Source: an uncultured Bradyrhizobium sp. (GTDB lineage: Bacteria; Pseudomonadota; Alphaproteobacteria; Rhizobiales; Xanthobacteraceae). Taken from it: 64,000 nucleotides of DNA. The notes below the pieces were generated by a model. That model was not told the origin of the DNA. It made no database searches and saw nothing but the letters and a program-made list of their open reading frames with translations. A program made the position numbers and the translations under genes. The stretch lies in NCBI RefSeq assembly GCF_936928535.1, contig NZ_CAKZHY010000166.1, forward strand, positions 39,756 through 103,755, read 5' to 3'. Below, piece after piece: positions 47,269 to 55,369 of the stretch. The first letter of the stretch is position 1. Each line of letters begins with the position of its first letter.

Positions 47269-47784
47269 ATGAGTTTAGAAGACGCGAGAAAGCGCCGTGA
47301 GGCACCACTCGATACTCCGACTACCCTCGGCTCAAATGCTATCAAAGATATTTCGGCTGCACTGACGGTACTCTTGGCAGATGTGTTTGCGCTTTACGTC
47401 AAGACTAAAAACTTTCATTGGCACATTTCAGGTCCGCACTTCAGGGACTATCACCTTCTTCTCGATGAGCAAGCTGCGGAGATTTTCGCGATGACTGACG
47501 ATATAGCGGAAAGAGCCCGCAAGATCGGGGGCACAGCGATCCGTTCGATCGGCCACATTGCCAGGGCGAAACATATCGCGGACAATGACGCTGATTTCGT
47601 TACACCCGACGACATGCTAGCCGAGCTGAAGGAAGACAACCTCGCTCTCACCCAGCGCTTGCGGCAGACACGTAACATCTCCGACGAACATGGCGATGTC
47701 GCCTCGGCCAGCCTGATCGAAAATTGGATCGACCAGGCGGAACGTCGCATATGGTTCCTGTTCGAGGCGACCAGGAGGGCTTGA
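47269..47784 (+). CDS. dps: Dps-family ferritin-like DNA-protection protein
   Basis: Protein of 171 residues. The ferroxidase-site segment KTKNFHWHISGPHFRDYHLL and the following LDEQAAEIFAMTDDIAERAR are diagnostic of Dps. Dps dodecamers store iron using H2O2 and protect DNA; OxyR control of dps is classical in enterobacteria. ATG 47269 has AAGGAGAGAC upstream. Glutathione reductase follows on the same strand. Confidence 0.95.
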   Translation: MSLEDARKRREAPLDTPTTLGSNAIKDISAALTVLLADVFALYVKTKNFHWHISGPHFRDYHLLLDEQAAEIFAMTDDIAERARKIGGTAIRSIGHIARAKHIADNDADFVTPDDMLAELKEDNLALTQRLRQTRNISDEHGDVASASLIENWIDQAERRIWFLFEATRRA

Positions 47785-48010
47785 ACGCAAGGCCATTCGC
47801 ACAATTGGGGCGACCCGATGCGCTCCCCAAAGAAGGAGGGCCCCTGGCTCCTCCGCCGGTCCGAAGTAACAGCATGCCCGGCAGAGCTCAGGGCGGTTCA
47901 AATCCAGAGTAGGCACCCGTCTAAAGCGACATTTGCCAACGCGCGTGCATAGACGATGCGATCGGCGCACGCGGCTAGACCGTCCGCACAGAGTGAATTG
48001 GATACCTGAC

Positions 48011-49525
48011 TTGAGCGACACAAATGGATTGCAGGGCCTCAGAGGCGTGTCGAGACCGGCGGCCGACGCTTCAGAGTCGCCTCCCCGCGATCCGGAATTC
48101 GACGTCGACCTGTTCGTCATTGGCGGCGGTTCGGGCGGCGTTCGAGCCGCGCGCGTTTCGGCGGGATACGGCGCGAGGGTGATGCTCGCTGAGGAGTACC
48201 GACTGGGAGGAACGTGCGTTATTCGCGGTTGCGTGCCGAAGAAGCTGTTTGTCTACGCGAGCCGCTTCTGCAGCGCGTTCGACGACGCTACGGCGTTCGG
48301 CTGGCACTTGCAAGTCCCGCGTTTCGACTGGCCATCGCTCGTGGCGGCGAAGGACCGCGAGATTGCACGCCTGGAAAGGCTCTACGGCGAAGGCCAAGAA
48401 CGTGCGGGCGTCGAGGTCGTGAGGTCTCGCGCTGTGCTCGAAGACGACCATACGGTGCGCCTCCTCGAGGACGGCCGCCGCGTTCGCGCGCGCACGATAC
48501 TCATCGCGACAGGCGCACGGCCCGAGTTGCCTCCCTTCGACGGCATTGAGCTTGGCATCACCTCGGATGACGTCTTCGACATGAAGACGTTCCCCAGGAA
48601 GCTTGTCATTGGCGGCGCCGGGTACATTGCGATGGAATTCGCTGGTCTGTTCGCAGCGTTGGGAAGCGACGTCAGCGTCGTGTGTCGCGGAAGCAATGTC
48701 TTGCGCGGCTTTGACGAGGATGTGCGCCAAGCGATGACGGGGTCTTACACGAACCGTGGCATCAAGCTGATGTTTTGCGACAGCATCTGTCGCCTCAAGA
48801 GACGGACCGGAGCCGTCGGCGGTGGCGACAACGCAGGAAGGATTGACGTTACGACCGAACAGGGCGCGAGGCTTGTGGCCGACCAGGTACTGCTCGCCTT
48901 CGGGCGCGTTCCGAACACGGGCTCCCTCGGACTTGATCGCGCCGGCGTCAAGACTGCGGCAGACGGCGCAATCATCGTAGACGCTAACTCGCGCACGAAC
49001 ATCGGGAATATCTACGCTGTGGGCGATGTGTCGAATCAATTCAACTTAACGCCCGTCGCGATTCGCGAAGGCCACGCATTCGCCGACACGGTGTTCGGCA
49101 AAAATGCTTGGCAGGTAGACTACTCCAATATCCCAACCGCCGTCTTCTCCAGCCCCGAGATCGGCACTGTTGGTTTGACGGAGCTGGAAGCGAGAGCGCA
49201 ATACGCTGAAGTCGACATCTACAAGGTCCGCTTCCGCCCGCTGAAGGCGGCCGTAACAGGGGATTGCGAGGCCTCTCTTCTGAAAGTCGTCGTGGAGAGC
49301 AACTCTGACCGGATCCTTGGGATCCATATCTTCGCCCACGAGGCCAGCGAGTTGATCCAGATGCTTGCGGTCGCGGTCGGCAGTGGCGCAACCATGAAAG
49401 ACTTAATGTCAGTCATGGCTGTGCATCCAACAGTTGGGGAGGAAATCGTCGCGATGCGTACGCCCACCGTGCGTTACGATCGGCGCGACGCCTCTGCAGC
49501 ACTCGTCTCAAGCGCCGCTGATTGA
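48011..49525 (+). CDS. gor: Glutathione-disulfide reductase
   Basis: FAD flavoenzyme reducing glutathione disulfide with NADPH. The core begins DVDLFVIGGGSGGVRAARVS, the redox disulfide is GGTCVIRGCVPKK, NADP domain GGAGYIAMEFAGLFAALGSD, and the C-terminal catalytic His-Glu pair is in MAVHPTVGEEIVAM. The usual protein starts a few residues before DVDLF; here the frame stays open upstream and the start is unclear: TTG 48011, TTG 47933 or GTG 48047. None has a good ribosome site. It follows Dps by about 230 nt. Confidence 0.93.
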   Translation: MSDTNGLQGLRGVSRPAADASESPPRDPEFDVDLFVIGGGSGGVRAARVSAGYGARVMLAEEYRLGGTCVIRGCVPKKLFVYASRFCSAFDDATAFGWHLQVPRFDWPSLVAAKDREIARLERLYGEGQERAGVEVVRSRAVLEDDHTVRLLEDGRRVRARTILIATGARPELPPFDGIELGITSDDVFDMKTFPRKLVIGGAGYIAMEFAGLFAALGSDVSVVCRGSNVLRGFDEDVRQAMTGSYTNRGIKLMFCDSICRLKRRTGAVGGGDNAGRIDVTTEQGARLVADQVLLAFGRVPNTGSLGLDRAGVKTAADGAIIVDANSRTNIGNIYAVGDVSNQFNLTPVAIREGHAFADTVFGKNAWQVDYSNIPTAVFSSPEIGTVGLTELEARAQYAEVDIYKVRFRPLKAAVTGDCEASLLKVVVESNSDRILGIHIFAHEASELIQMLAVAVGSGATMKDLMSVMAVHPTVGEEIVAMRTPTVRYDRRDASAALVSSAAD

Positions 49526-50088
49526 CCCAGCCGCGGCCGGCCTCGGAAAGACCAACCTCGAAGCTGCGTGGGGCCCTGAGCTCCCCAACATGCAAAGGTC
49601 TGGAGCAACCGCGAGACAATCGATAACGCCGCACCGCCTTTATAGTATTGAGAACTCTGCGGGTTTGTGTTGGTTGCCTGAACCGGCCACTCGTCGCGGC
49701 AGCGCCTGCGCTTACGTGCGAACACTTCGAACTTTTAGATCTGGAGGCGATCATTCCCATCTATTGAACCCGACACTCAAGGCGGCCAGGTCATCCTGTT
49801 CTTGAAGACCGGAGAAGCGCATTTCCGTTACCGCTCGACACAAGCAAGGGCGAGGAACACCAGCGGCCTTTCACTAGCCTACTCCGGCGCGCGAGTGGAA
49901 TGGAAACAATAACGATCCGGCATTTTTAATGTTTGGCGTTCCCGCATAGCTTTCGGTGCCTATAACCAGGTTCCCGACGTTTGTGTGCAGAGTGCCCGCC
50001 GCCGCTATAGAGCGGCCCATCGTCCTTTTGGATTCAGGCAATCTCCGCGGCGCAAGCGCCACCGCCAACAATCGCAAAGGAGTCGCCG
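49526..50088. other. Intergenic region holding half-operator K
   Basis: About 560 nt with no supported gene. The repeat shared with 41948-41973 is at 49904-49929. Confidence 0.45.
49904..49929 (+). promoter_or_regulatory. Half-operator repeat, copy K (ATAA-N7-GCAT)
   Basis: AACAATAACGATCCGGCATT, nearly identical to copy J. ATAA 49909-49912 and GCAT 49920-49923 keep the 7-nt spacing of the left half of the four-half-site operator. It lies 180 nt before the membrane-protein gene at 50089. Confidence 0.5.
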
Positions 50089-50490
50089 ATGTCGTTCCGC
50101 TTTATCACCAAGTCTTTCCACGCCTATCTGATAGATTATCCCATCGCCTTCCTCCTAATCGTGGCGCCGTTCATGCTGAAACTTGGCCAGAGCGGACCGC
50201 TCGCAATATGGCTTTCGGTTATTGTCGGTGTCGCCGCGCTGCTCTTGGCTGCCATGACCGACCATCCCACCGGGCTGGTCCGCATTATTCCCTACCGGAT
50301 GCACCTCTTGGTTGATCGCGCAGTCGCTATTCTATTTGCGATCGTGCCGCTTGCCCTTAAATTCTCTCAGCTAGATGCCCAGTACTACTGGCTTCTTGCC
50401 GCGGCCATCCTGCTCGCGACGTCAGTTTTCAATGCGCCTGAGGAGCCGGTTGCGACGCCTTCAAGATTGTATGGACGCCGCGGCGGTTGA
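50089..50490 (+). CDS. Small membrane protein, paralogue of 42126
   Basis: Protein of 133 residues with four hydrophobic helices (FLLIVAPFMLKLG, AIWLSVIVGVAALLLAAM, AVAILFAIVPLALKF, YWLLAAAILLATSVF). A basic tail follows. Function unknown. The family resemblance to 42126 and the shared upstream repeat suggest duplication of promoter plus gene. ATG 50089 has AAAGGAG 9 nt upstream. Likely an inner-membrane stress protein, by regulatory context only. Confidence 0.82.
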   Translation: MSFRFITKSFHAYLIDYPIAFLLIVAPFMLKLGQSGPLAIWLSVIVGVAALLLAAMTDHPTGLVRIIPYRMHLLVDRAVAILFAIVPLALKFSQLDAQYYWLLAAAILLATSVFNAPEEPVATPSRLYGRRGG

Positions 50491-50911
50491 ACTCCATCAA
50501 AGTCGCTGCGTCATAGCGGCATCTCCGTCGCAATGGGTCAAAAACCTGGAAACCCTTGCTCCTCTACTTGAGAGCCGCACCCTCGACAGGTCCGGGATGC
50601 GGCTTTCAGTGTCTTCACGCCGACTCTGGTAAGGCCTTCCCAGACCTTGCTAGCAGGCCGAAGTACGCTTTTTAGAGGAGACCCGATGCAGTCCGACGTG
50701 CGCGAGACGTCAAACGATGGCTCATGCAGCCTTCTACGGAAGCTTAGTGAACGACACTCGCATTCGTCTCTGCGATCCCCATTCACTTCATATTAGGAGA
50801 CGGTTCTGCTCTATTCGCAGCATTCTGCGACCGGCTCATTTAGATGCAGACTTCGCGGGCACGACTGCAAAATACTTTCAACGCTGCCCTGATTAGACCC
50901 ATTAGATCGAT
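50491..50911. other. Intergenic, no gene seen
   Basis: About 420 nt between convergent genes. Short frames only. Confidence 0.4.
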
Positions 50912-51169
50912 TCACTTTTGGCTTCGCGTTACACCTACTGCTGCCATCGCGGCGACAAGTCCGGCTTGGGTAATCCGAAATTTTCCCCACCCACTCAAGA
51001 CTATCCATCTGTGGTCGCCAGCAAACCCGATTCCGCGCTCATATTCGTAATCGTGGAGACCTGCCTCTGTGAACCAAGACTGCGCCATAGCATCCGCGAT
51101 ATCGATATCCGGTACGCAACCGTGATCGAAGAGAATCTGAATAACTTGCAAGGCTTCTTGTTCTTCCAT
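50912..51169 (-). CDS. Small conserved-looking protein of unknown function
   Basis: Soluble acidic protein of 85 residues: MEEQEALQVIQILFDHGCVP, then DIDIADAMAQSWF and a C-terminal GKFRITQAGLVAAMAAVGV. Codon use is regular and ATG 51169 has AGGAG 7 nt upstream, so it is probably real. Family not recognised. It is 207 nt downstream of the Crp/Fnr gene on the same strand. Confidence 0.65.
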   Translation of the reverse strand: MEEQEALQVIQILFDHGCVPDIDIADAMAQSWFTEAGLHDYEYERGIGFAGDHRWIVLSGWGKFRITQAGLVAAMAAVGVTRSQK

Positions 51170-51376
51170 TCCCGTTCTCCTAATTCTCGACAGCCAGGTA
51201 CCACCGGGGTCGTGCGCCTGCCTTGCCACTTGCCTAGCCGCATCTCGTAGCCGCATGAGTGAATGACATCACCGAGGCCAGATTGAGTGGGTTCGCTTGA
51301 AAGAAGTAGATCGATGAGTCGGGGAGCCACCTGCAACAACCTGGCAACCAGTCACTGTTGGTTGGGCATCGCAATG

Positions 51377-52117
51377 CTATCGGCTCCCATGCACCAACGG
51401 TTCGCCGTTCGGAGTGCCAATATTCAGCAGTTGTCGTTCGTACTCGCGCTCGATAAAGCTCCAACAATGGCAGGAGATCTGTGCCAGCCGAGACGCGTCA
51501 CGCACGACGAGGCAGCCACGCATCATTTCGATAAGCCCATCCTTCCTGAGTTGAAGAAGGCAGTCCGTAACGCCGGCGCGACGCACTCCGAGAAGCTGAG
51601 CAAGCACTTGGTGCGTGAGAGGGATCTCGTTAGAGCCAAGCGCATTGCGAGCGAGCAGGAGCCATCGCGCAAGGCGCTGCTGTAGTTGATGGGTTGTATT
51701 ACATGCTCCTGATTGGGCGGTTTGAATAAGGACGGAAGCAATATAGGCGTGCACCACGCTACGGAACGTCGGCAGACGGGCAATCGCCTCCTGAAAGCGA
51801 TCCACCGTCAGTCGATTAGCCGCGCCGGCCACTTGCACTATTCGACGGTGCATCGGCTGCGCTTTTGCCGTCAACGCGAGATGTATGCCCGCAAGTCCTT
51901 CCGAGCCGATCAGCCACACCTCAACGAACTCCTGCGGCCCCACCTTGGCACCGACCGACACAAGACCACTCTCGACGAAGTACACGTGTTGCATGCGAAC
52001 GCCGTAGCGATGAAGAACTTGCCGCTTCGTAAGCGGCACCTCCTCCGAGAGCAACAGAACGTTCTTGAGTTCTTCAGGTGGGAGCAGACGTAGTAATCTG
52101 TTGCGAACTTCATACAT
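51377..52117 (-). CDS. Crp/Fnr-family transcriptional regulator
   Basis: Protein of 246 residues: cyclic-nucleotide-type beta-barrel (about 20-130: HRYGVRMQHVYFVESGLVSV and VWLIGSEGLAGI), dimer helix, and C-terminal winged helix (about 165-220: LTHQVLAQLLGVRRAGVTDC). There is no N-terminal Fnr cysteine cluster, so it is not an iron-sulfur sensor of the Fnr kind. Such YeiL/FixK-like orphan regulators are common in Bradyrhizobium. ATG 52117 is preferred to TTG 52126. Confidence 0.88.
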   Translation of the reverse strand: MYEVRNRLLRLLPPEELKNVLLLSEEVPLTKRQVLHRYGVRMQHVYFVESGLVSVGAKVGPQEFVEVWLIGSEGLAGIHLALTAKAQPMHRRIVQVAGAANRLTVDRFQEAIARLPTFRSVVHAYIASVLIQTAQSGACNTTHQLQQRLARWLLLARNALGSNEIPLTHQVLAQLLGVRRAGVTDCLLQLRKDGLIEMMRGCLVVRDASRLAQISCHCWSFIEREYERQLLNIGTPNGEPLVHGSR

Positions 52118-52126
52118 CAGATTCAA

Positions 52127-52548
52127 CGTCCTAATACTTTCTGAGCAATCGAGCTATCCAACTGTACGTTTTCGTACCAAGAAACTGCGCCGGAGAGCGA
52201 CGTAACGCTCGTTGGTCAGCTCGTATTTAGTAACGTCCGGGACTTGGCACGTGCCGCTACAAGACCTGCGTCTGCGAGGGTGCGCACGACAAGTCGACGT
52301 GAGCAGCTGCGTCATGAACTGGATGGTGAAGGTCGATGCATTGGCGCGCGCGACAACAATTGGTCCACAGCGGCAACGGAGTCTCTGCCGTTGGCGCCAG
52401 TTGAGTTCCTGGCTATGGCACCTGCGGATGGGGACGGCAATAACGATCGTTTATCGATTCTATGTCGGGACGTGATTTCCCTCGGCAGCGCTAGAAGGCC
52501 ATTCTCGTCGGCGGTGAACGGACACTATGAACACGAATCGGTGCCACC
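52127..52548. other. Intergenic region with operator copy F
   Basis: About 420 nt between the Crp/Fnr gene and a decayed exported-protein gene. Operator copy F occupies 52440-52476. Confidence 0.5.
52440..52476 (+). promoter_or_regulatory. OxyR-like four-half-site operator, copy F
   Basis: Half-sites ATAA, TTAT, ATGT and TGAT with 7-nt spacers, followed by TTCCCTCG. It starts 109 nt before ATG 52549 of a broken paralogue of the exported-protein genes, so operator and gene kept their arrangement although the gene decayed. Confidence 0.7.
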
Positions 52549-52788
52549 ATGAACGTTCAAGGCGGACGCGTGGCAATCGCTATTCCACTCGGACTGCCGC
52601 CAGCTGCCGCTAGATCGTCTGCTGCACCGATTGATGCCAGATGGATCACTTGGCGGTACCGGCCGTGACAACGGACGTGCGCTATTGAGCGCAGCGAGGT
52701 CATCCCGATGCTTCGTACTGAGTTTATCGACCTCGGCGCTTTTGCGACGGGCGCCACGGACCGACACGCCGACTGTCCGCCGTATTGA
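52549..52788 (+). pseudogene. Decayed third copy of the SSAAPI exported-protein family
   Basis: ATG 52549 opens MNVQGGRVAIAIPLGLPPAA then ARSSAAPIDARWI, matching the signal-cleavage and SSAAPI region of the proteins at 2939 and 37110. A TGA at 52666 interrupts. Shifting frame recovers LAVPAVTTDVRY, like AAIPPLTTDVRSR in the 2939 protein. The end, GAFATGATDRHADCPPY, matches GAFATAPWTDTPTCAPY of the 37110 protein. So the gene carries at least one frameshift and one stop. Confidence 0.7.
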
Positions 52789-52826
52789 TAAATTTCTCCT
52801 GCGTTCTCCTGGAGAGAGATGCTGAA

Positions 52827-52886
52827 ATGAACAAGACTGCAGAGCCCCAGCCGGCCGATCCACGGGATGTCGCATGGGCAGTTTAG
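52827..52886 (+). CDS. Possible 19-residue leader peptide
   Basis: Reads MNKTAEPQPADPRDVAWAV; its stop overlaps the start of the next small frame. GGAGAGAG lies upstream. Either a leader peptide or the front half of a frameshifted gene. Confidence 0.35.
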   Translation: MNKTAEPQPADPRDVAWAV

Positions 52887-52957
52887 CGAACTGGCTTTAT
52901 CTGATCGGATCACTGTGCTTTGTTCTTGGGACAGTGATCAACATGCTTCCGGTTTGA
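52874..52957 (+). CDS. Possible 27-residue single-helix membrane protein
   Basis: Reads MGSLANWLYLIGSLCFVLGT then VINMLPV: one clean transmembrane helix with a Trp-Leu start, resembling the first helix of YrhK-like small membrane proteins. The ATG lies inside the preceding small frame, 12 nt before its stop. It is too short for ordinary gene calling. It could be a remnant of a longer protein. Confidence 0.45.
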   Translation: MGSLANWLYLIGSLCFVLGTVINMLPV

Positions 52958-53461
52958 GGAAGGGGAACGTCTGTTTCAATCGGTCTAGAGTTCCGCGGTC
53001 ATGCGCACCATTCTTGAGTCATTTCGACGAAGCCAAGCGGTCCTGCCAACCAATGGTATCCACTTTATCCTGAAGCGACTTGACCCTTGCGCGTACGTGA
53101 AACGACGCGAAGGTCCAAACTTAACATTGGCTCCAGCGCAAAACCGATAGAGGCCCTCAGTGCCCTCATTGGTCACCTTGCTCGACCCCGCGATCTCCTA
53201 TGTGCGCCCGATGAAGAGCAGAGTCATCCTGCGAACGGACCGATAGGGGGCCTCCGGGCAAAGGTGCGGTGTTCTCATCACCAGGACCGGCCCAGGTGGT
53301 TAATTGTAATCCTTTGGTATGGTCGCCTCAGACAAATGCAGTGCAGAGATCGACCTCAGTGCAATGGTCCGGGCCGTCTTTTCTGACTAGGCTTGGATAA
53401 GAACGGAACAGTCGTCTGGGACTGCCATACGGGACCGGCAAAAAGCAAGGAAAGAGTTGTG
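52958..53461. other. Intergenic, no gene seen
   Basis: About 500 nt before the permuted papain-fold gene. No operator copy or supported frame. Confidence 0.4.
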
Positions 53462-54265
53462 ATGGGCTGGATGTTCGACAACGTCGAACGTTTGATCGAC
53501 CGGCTGAGGAAGCCCGCCCATCAGTGTGAGCCCCTCACCACGGACGATCCAACGACCGCCCTACGCCGCACTCTTCAACCCGCTGACGTCCTGCTGGTCG
53601 AGGGCAAAGGTCGTCTCTCCAGCAGCATTAAATATATCACTCAGTCGTCATGGTCGCATTCGGCCTTGTACGTCGGACCGATATGGGGCGCCACAAATGG
53701 TGGCGAGCCGCACGTCCTGATTGAAGCCAATATCGACGAAGGCGTCGTGTCGGCCCCTCTATCGAAGTATTTGCATTGCCACACCCGCATCTGCCGGCCA
53801 GTGGGGCTAAGCGATGCGGACCGCGAACAGGTCTGCCGCTACGCATTCGAACGCATAGGTCTCAGCTACGATTTCAAGAACGTCATCGACCTCGTGCGCT
53901 ATCTATTCCCTTGTCCCTTCACGCAACGTTGGCGTCGACGAACCGTCGCGCTCGGCTCCGGCGATGCGCGTCGGATCATCTGCTCGACTCTGATTGCGCA
54001 GGCATTCAACGCCGTGCGTTACCCAATCTTGCCCAAGGTCACGCACATGAAGAATAAATCCGGGCGATGCGACGTCGCCGAGATCCGTCATTCGTCTCTT
54101 TATGCACCGCGCGATTTCGATCTATCGCCCTACTTCCTGGTGGTGAAGCCCACGCTATCCGCCGGCTTCAACTATAAAACCATGTGCTGGGCCGATCTCG
54201 AAGTTGACGCCGCACAAGCCACACTTGCACCTGAGATAGAACGCGCGATAGCGGCAGTGGTATAG
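53462..54265 (+). CDS. Permuted papain-fold (YiiX/NlpC-P60-like) protein
   Basis: Protein of 267 residues with the permuted NlpC/P60 (YiiX-like) fold: PADVLLVEGKGRLSSSIKYI, catalytic His in WSHSALYVG and Cys in RRIICSTLIAQAF. Members cleave amide, thioester or lipid bonds, or act as lipid hydrolases; substrate unknown. No signal peptide, so probably cytoplasmic. ATG 53462 with AAGGAAAG upstream is preferred over the in-frame start at 53393. Confidence 0.8.
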   Translation: MGWMFDNVERLIDRLRKPAHQCEPLTTDDPTTALRRTLQPADVLLVEGKGRLSSSIKYITQSSWSHSALYVGPIWGATNGGEPHVLIEANIDEGVVSAPLSKYLHCHTRICRPVGLSDADREQVCRYAFERIGLSYDFKNVIDLVRYLFPCPFTQRWRRRTVALGSGDARRIICSTLIAQAFNAVRYPILPKVTHMKNKSGRCDVAEIRHSSLYAPRDFDLSPYFLVVKPTLSAGFNYKTMCWADLEVDAAQATLAPEIERAIAAVV

Positions 54266-54805
54266 CCAGACATTCCGTGAGGTAAGGCCAGACTATTAAG
54301 TGCGAAATCGGTTGTGCTGTTGTCATTAATCACCATCGCGCTCATTCAACAGGCTCAAACTCCGACCACAACTCCTCGGCACACTCTTCGTCTGCTCTCA
54401 AAGCGTCAAAGCCAGCAGTGGCGTTTCGGAATAGAGCGCGCCACGACCAGCGGCTGCCGACGCTGCCAGTTGCTCTTGACCCTCGCGCCCGATTAATCGG
54501 TGGGTGTGGTATCGTCAGCCCAAACCGTCCCGACCGGCGTTTTTCGCGATGCGGATATGCATGCCATTCGACGCGCGTGCTGTAGGCAAGTGCAATCAAG
54601 ATAGCTACGGCACGCTAAGCTAGAGCATTTTACCGCGATAGAACGCAGGCAAGCCGCTCCTTGAAGGATACGGATTGCTTGAACCGATGACACATGGCGC
54701 GCGATGGGTCTGAACCTTCATCTCTCACAGACGGAAAGGCCCGCCCGCGCTCGCTTTGGCGGCGCGATGGTGCACTCTATTCGACTGCCTCTCCATCTTA
54801 ACCGT
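54266..54805. other. Intergenic, no gene seen
   Basis: About 540 nt between convergent genes. Short frames only; no terminator recognised. Confidence 0.4.
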
Positions 54806-55369
54806 TCATGCGCCGGCGATAATCAGAAGTGCGGCTGAGGTGGCTGTCAAACGATCCAGAGTGCGCCCGATTGGCAGCTGGTTTCGAACGCAACGACGGT
54901 TCATGTTCTCATATATTGTACATGTGGCCCTTCGGTCGTCGGTCCCGGCACTTTTCTCTGTGCGCAAAAGACCTCGAAAAGCGAAGATGCGCGAATGCCG
55001 CGGGCGTCCCAAACGTTCGCTGTCGAAAAAAACGTATCGACTGATAATCCGTTCGTGCTTCACCGTGATCACCTCCCGGCCCTTGACGACGGGGTTGCCG
55101 TCTCTCCCTGCAAGAGCCCACGGGTACGTAGACATGTCCCCCGTTGTCTGAATTGGGCCGGTGACCGCGAGGTCCATTCCCGGCATCTGCGCCTGTACCG
55201 CCTTAATCGCAAGTTCAACGCCCGCATAACCCGAAAACCACGCTGCCTGCTCGCCGATGACCACGTCCTCTGCATAGGTTGAAGGGATGCAGGCGATGCG
55301 CTCAGCGGCGTCTCGCGTATTCCAGATTTTCAGGTGACGATCGATGATCTTTGCGATGAAATTGGGCAT
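54806..55369 (-). CDS. SnoaL-like (NTF2-fold) protein with aberrant C-terminal tail
   Basis: Protein of 187 residues. Residues 1-118 form an NTF2/SnoaL-like cone fold (KIIDRHLKIWNTRDAAERIA, YAEDVVIGE, VKHERIISRYVFFD). SnoaL-like proteins normally end shortly after the last strand; here about 70 more residues follow, basic and without resemblance to anything, as if the original stop was lost or frameshifted. Function unknown. No ribosome site stands out. Confidence 0.65.
   Translation of the reverse strand: MPNFIAKIIDRHLKIWNTRDAAERIACIPSTYAEDVVIGEQAAWFSGYAGVELAIKAVQAQMPGMDLAVTGPIQTTGDMSTYPWALAGRDGNPVVKGREVITVKHERIISRYVFFDSERLGRPRHSRIFAFRGLLRTEKSAGTDDRRATCTIYENMNRRCVRNQLPIGRTLDRLTATSAALLIIAGA

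Noticed and set aside
48071..49039. Minus-strand frame of 322 codons
   Set aside because: Antisense to glutathione reductase; no motif.
2405..52476. Interpretation of the 37-bp motif as a mere palindromic interspersed repeat
   Set aside because: Copies differ in spacers but keep half-sites and phasing, and lie upstream of starts in matching orientation. It is not fully excluded without a genome-wide scan.
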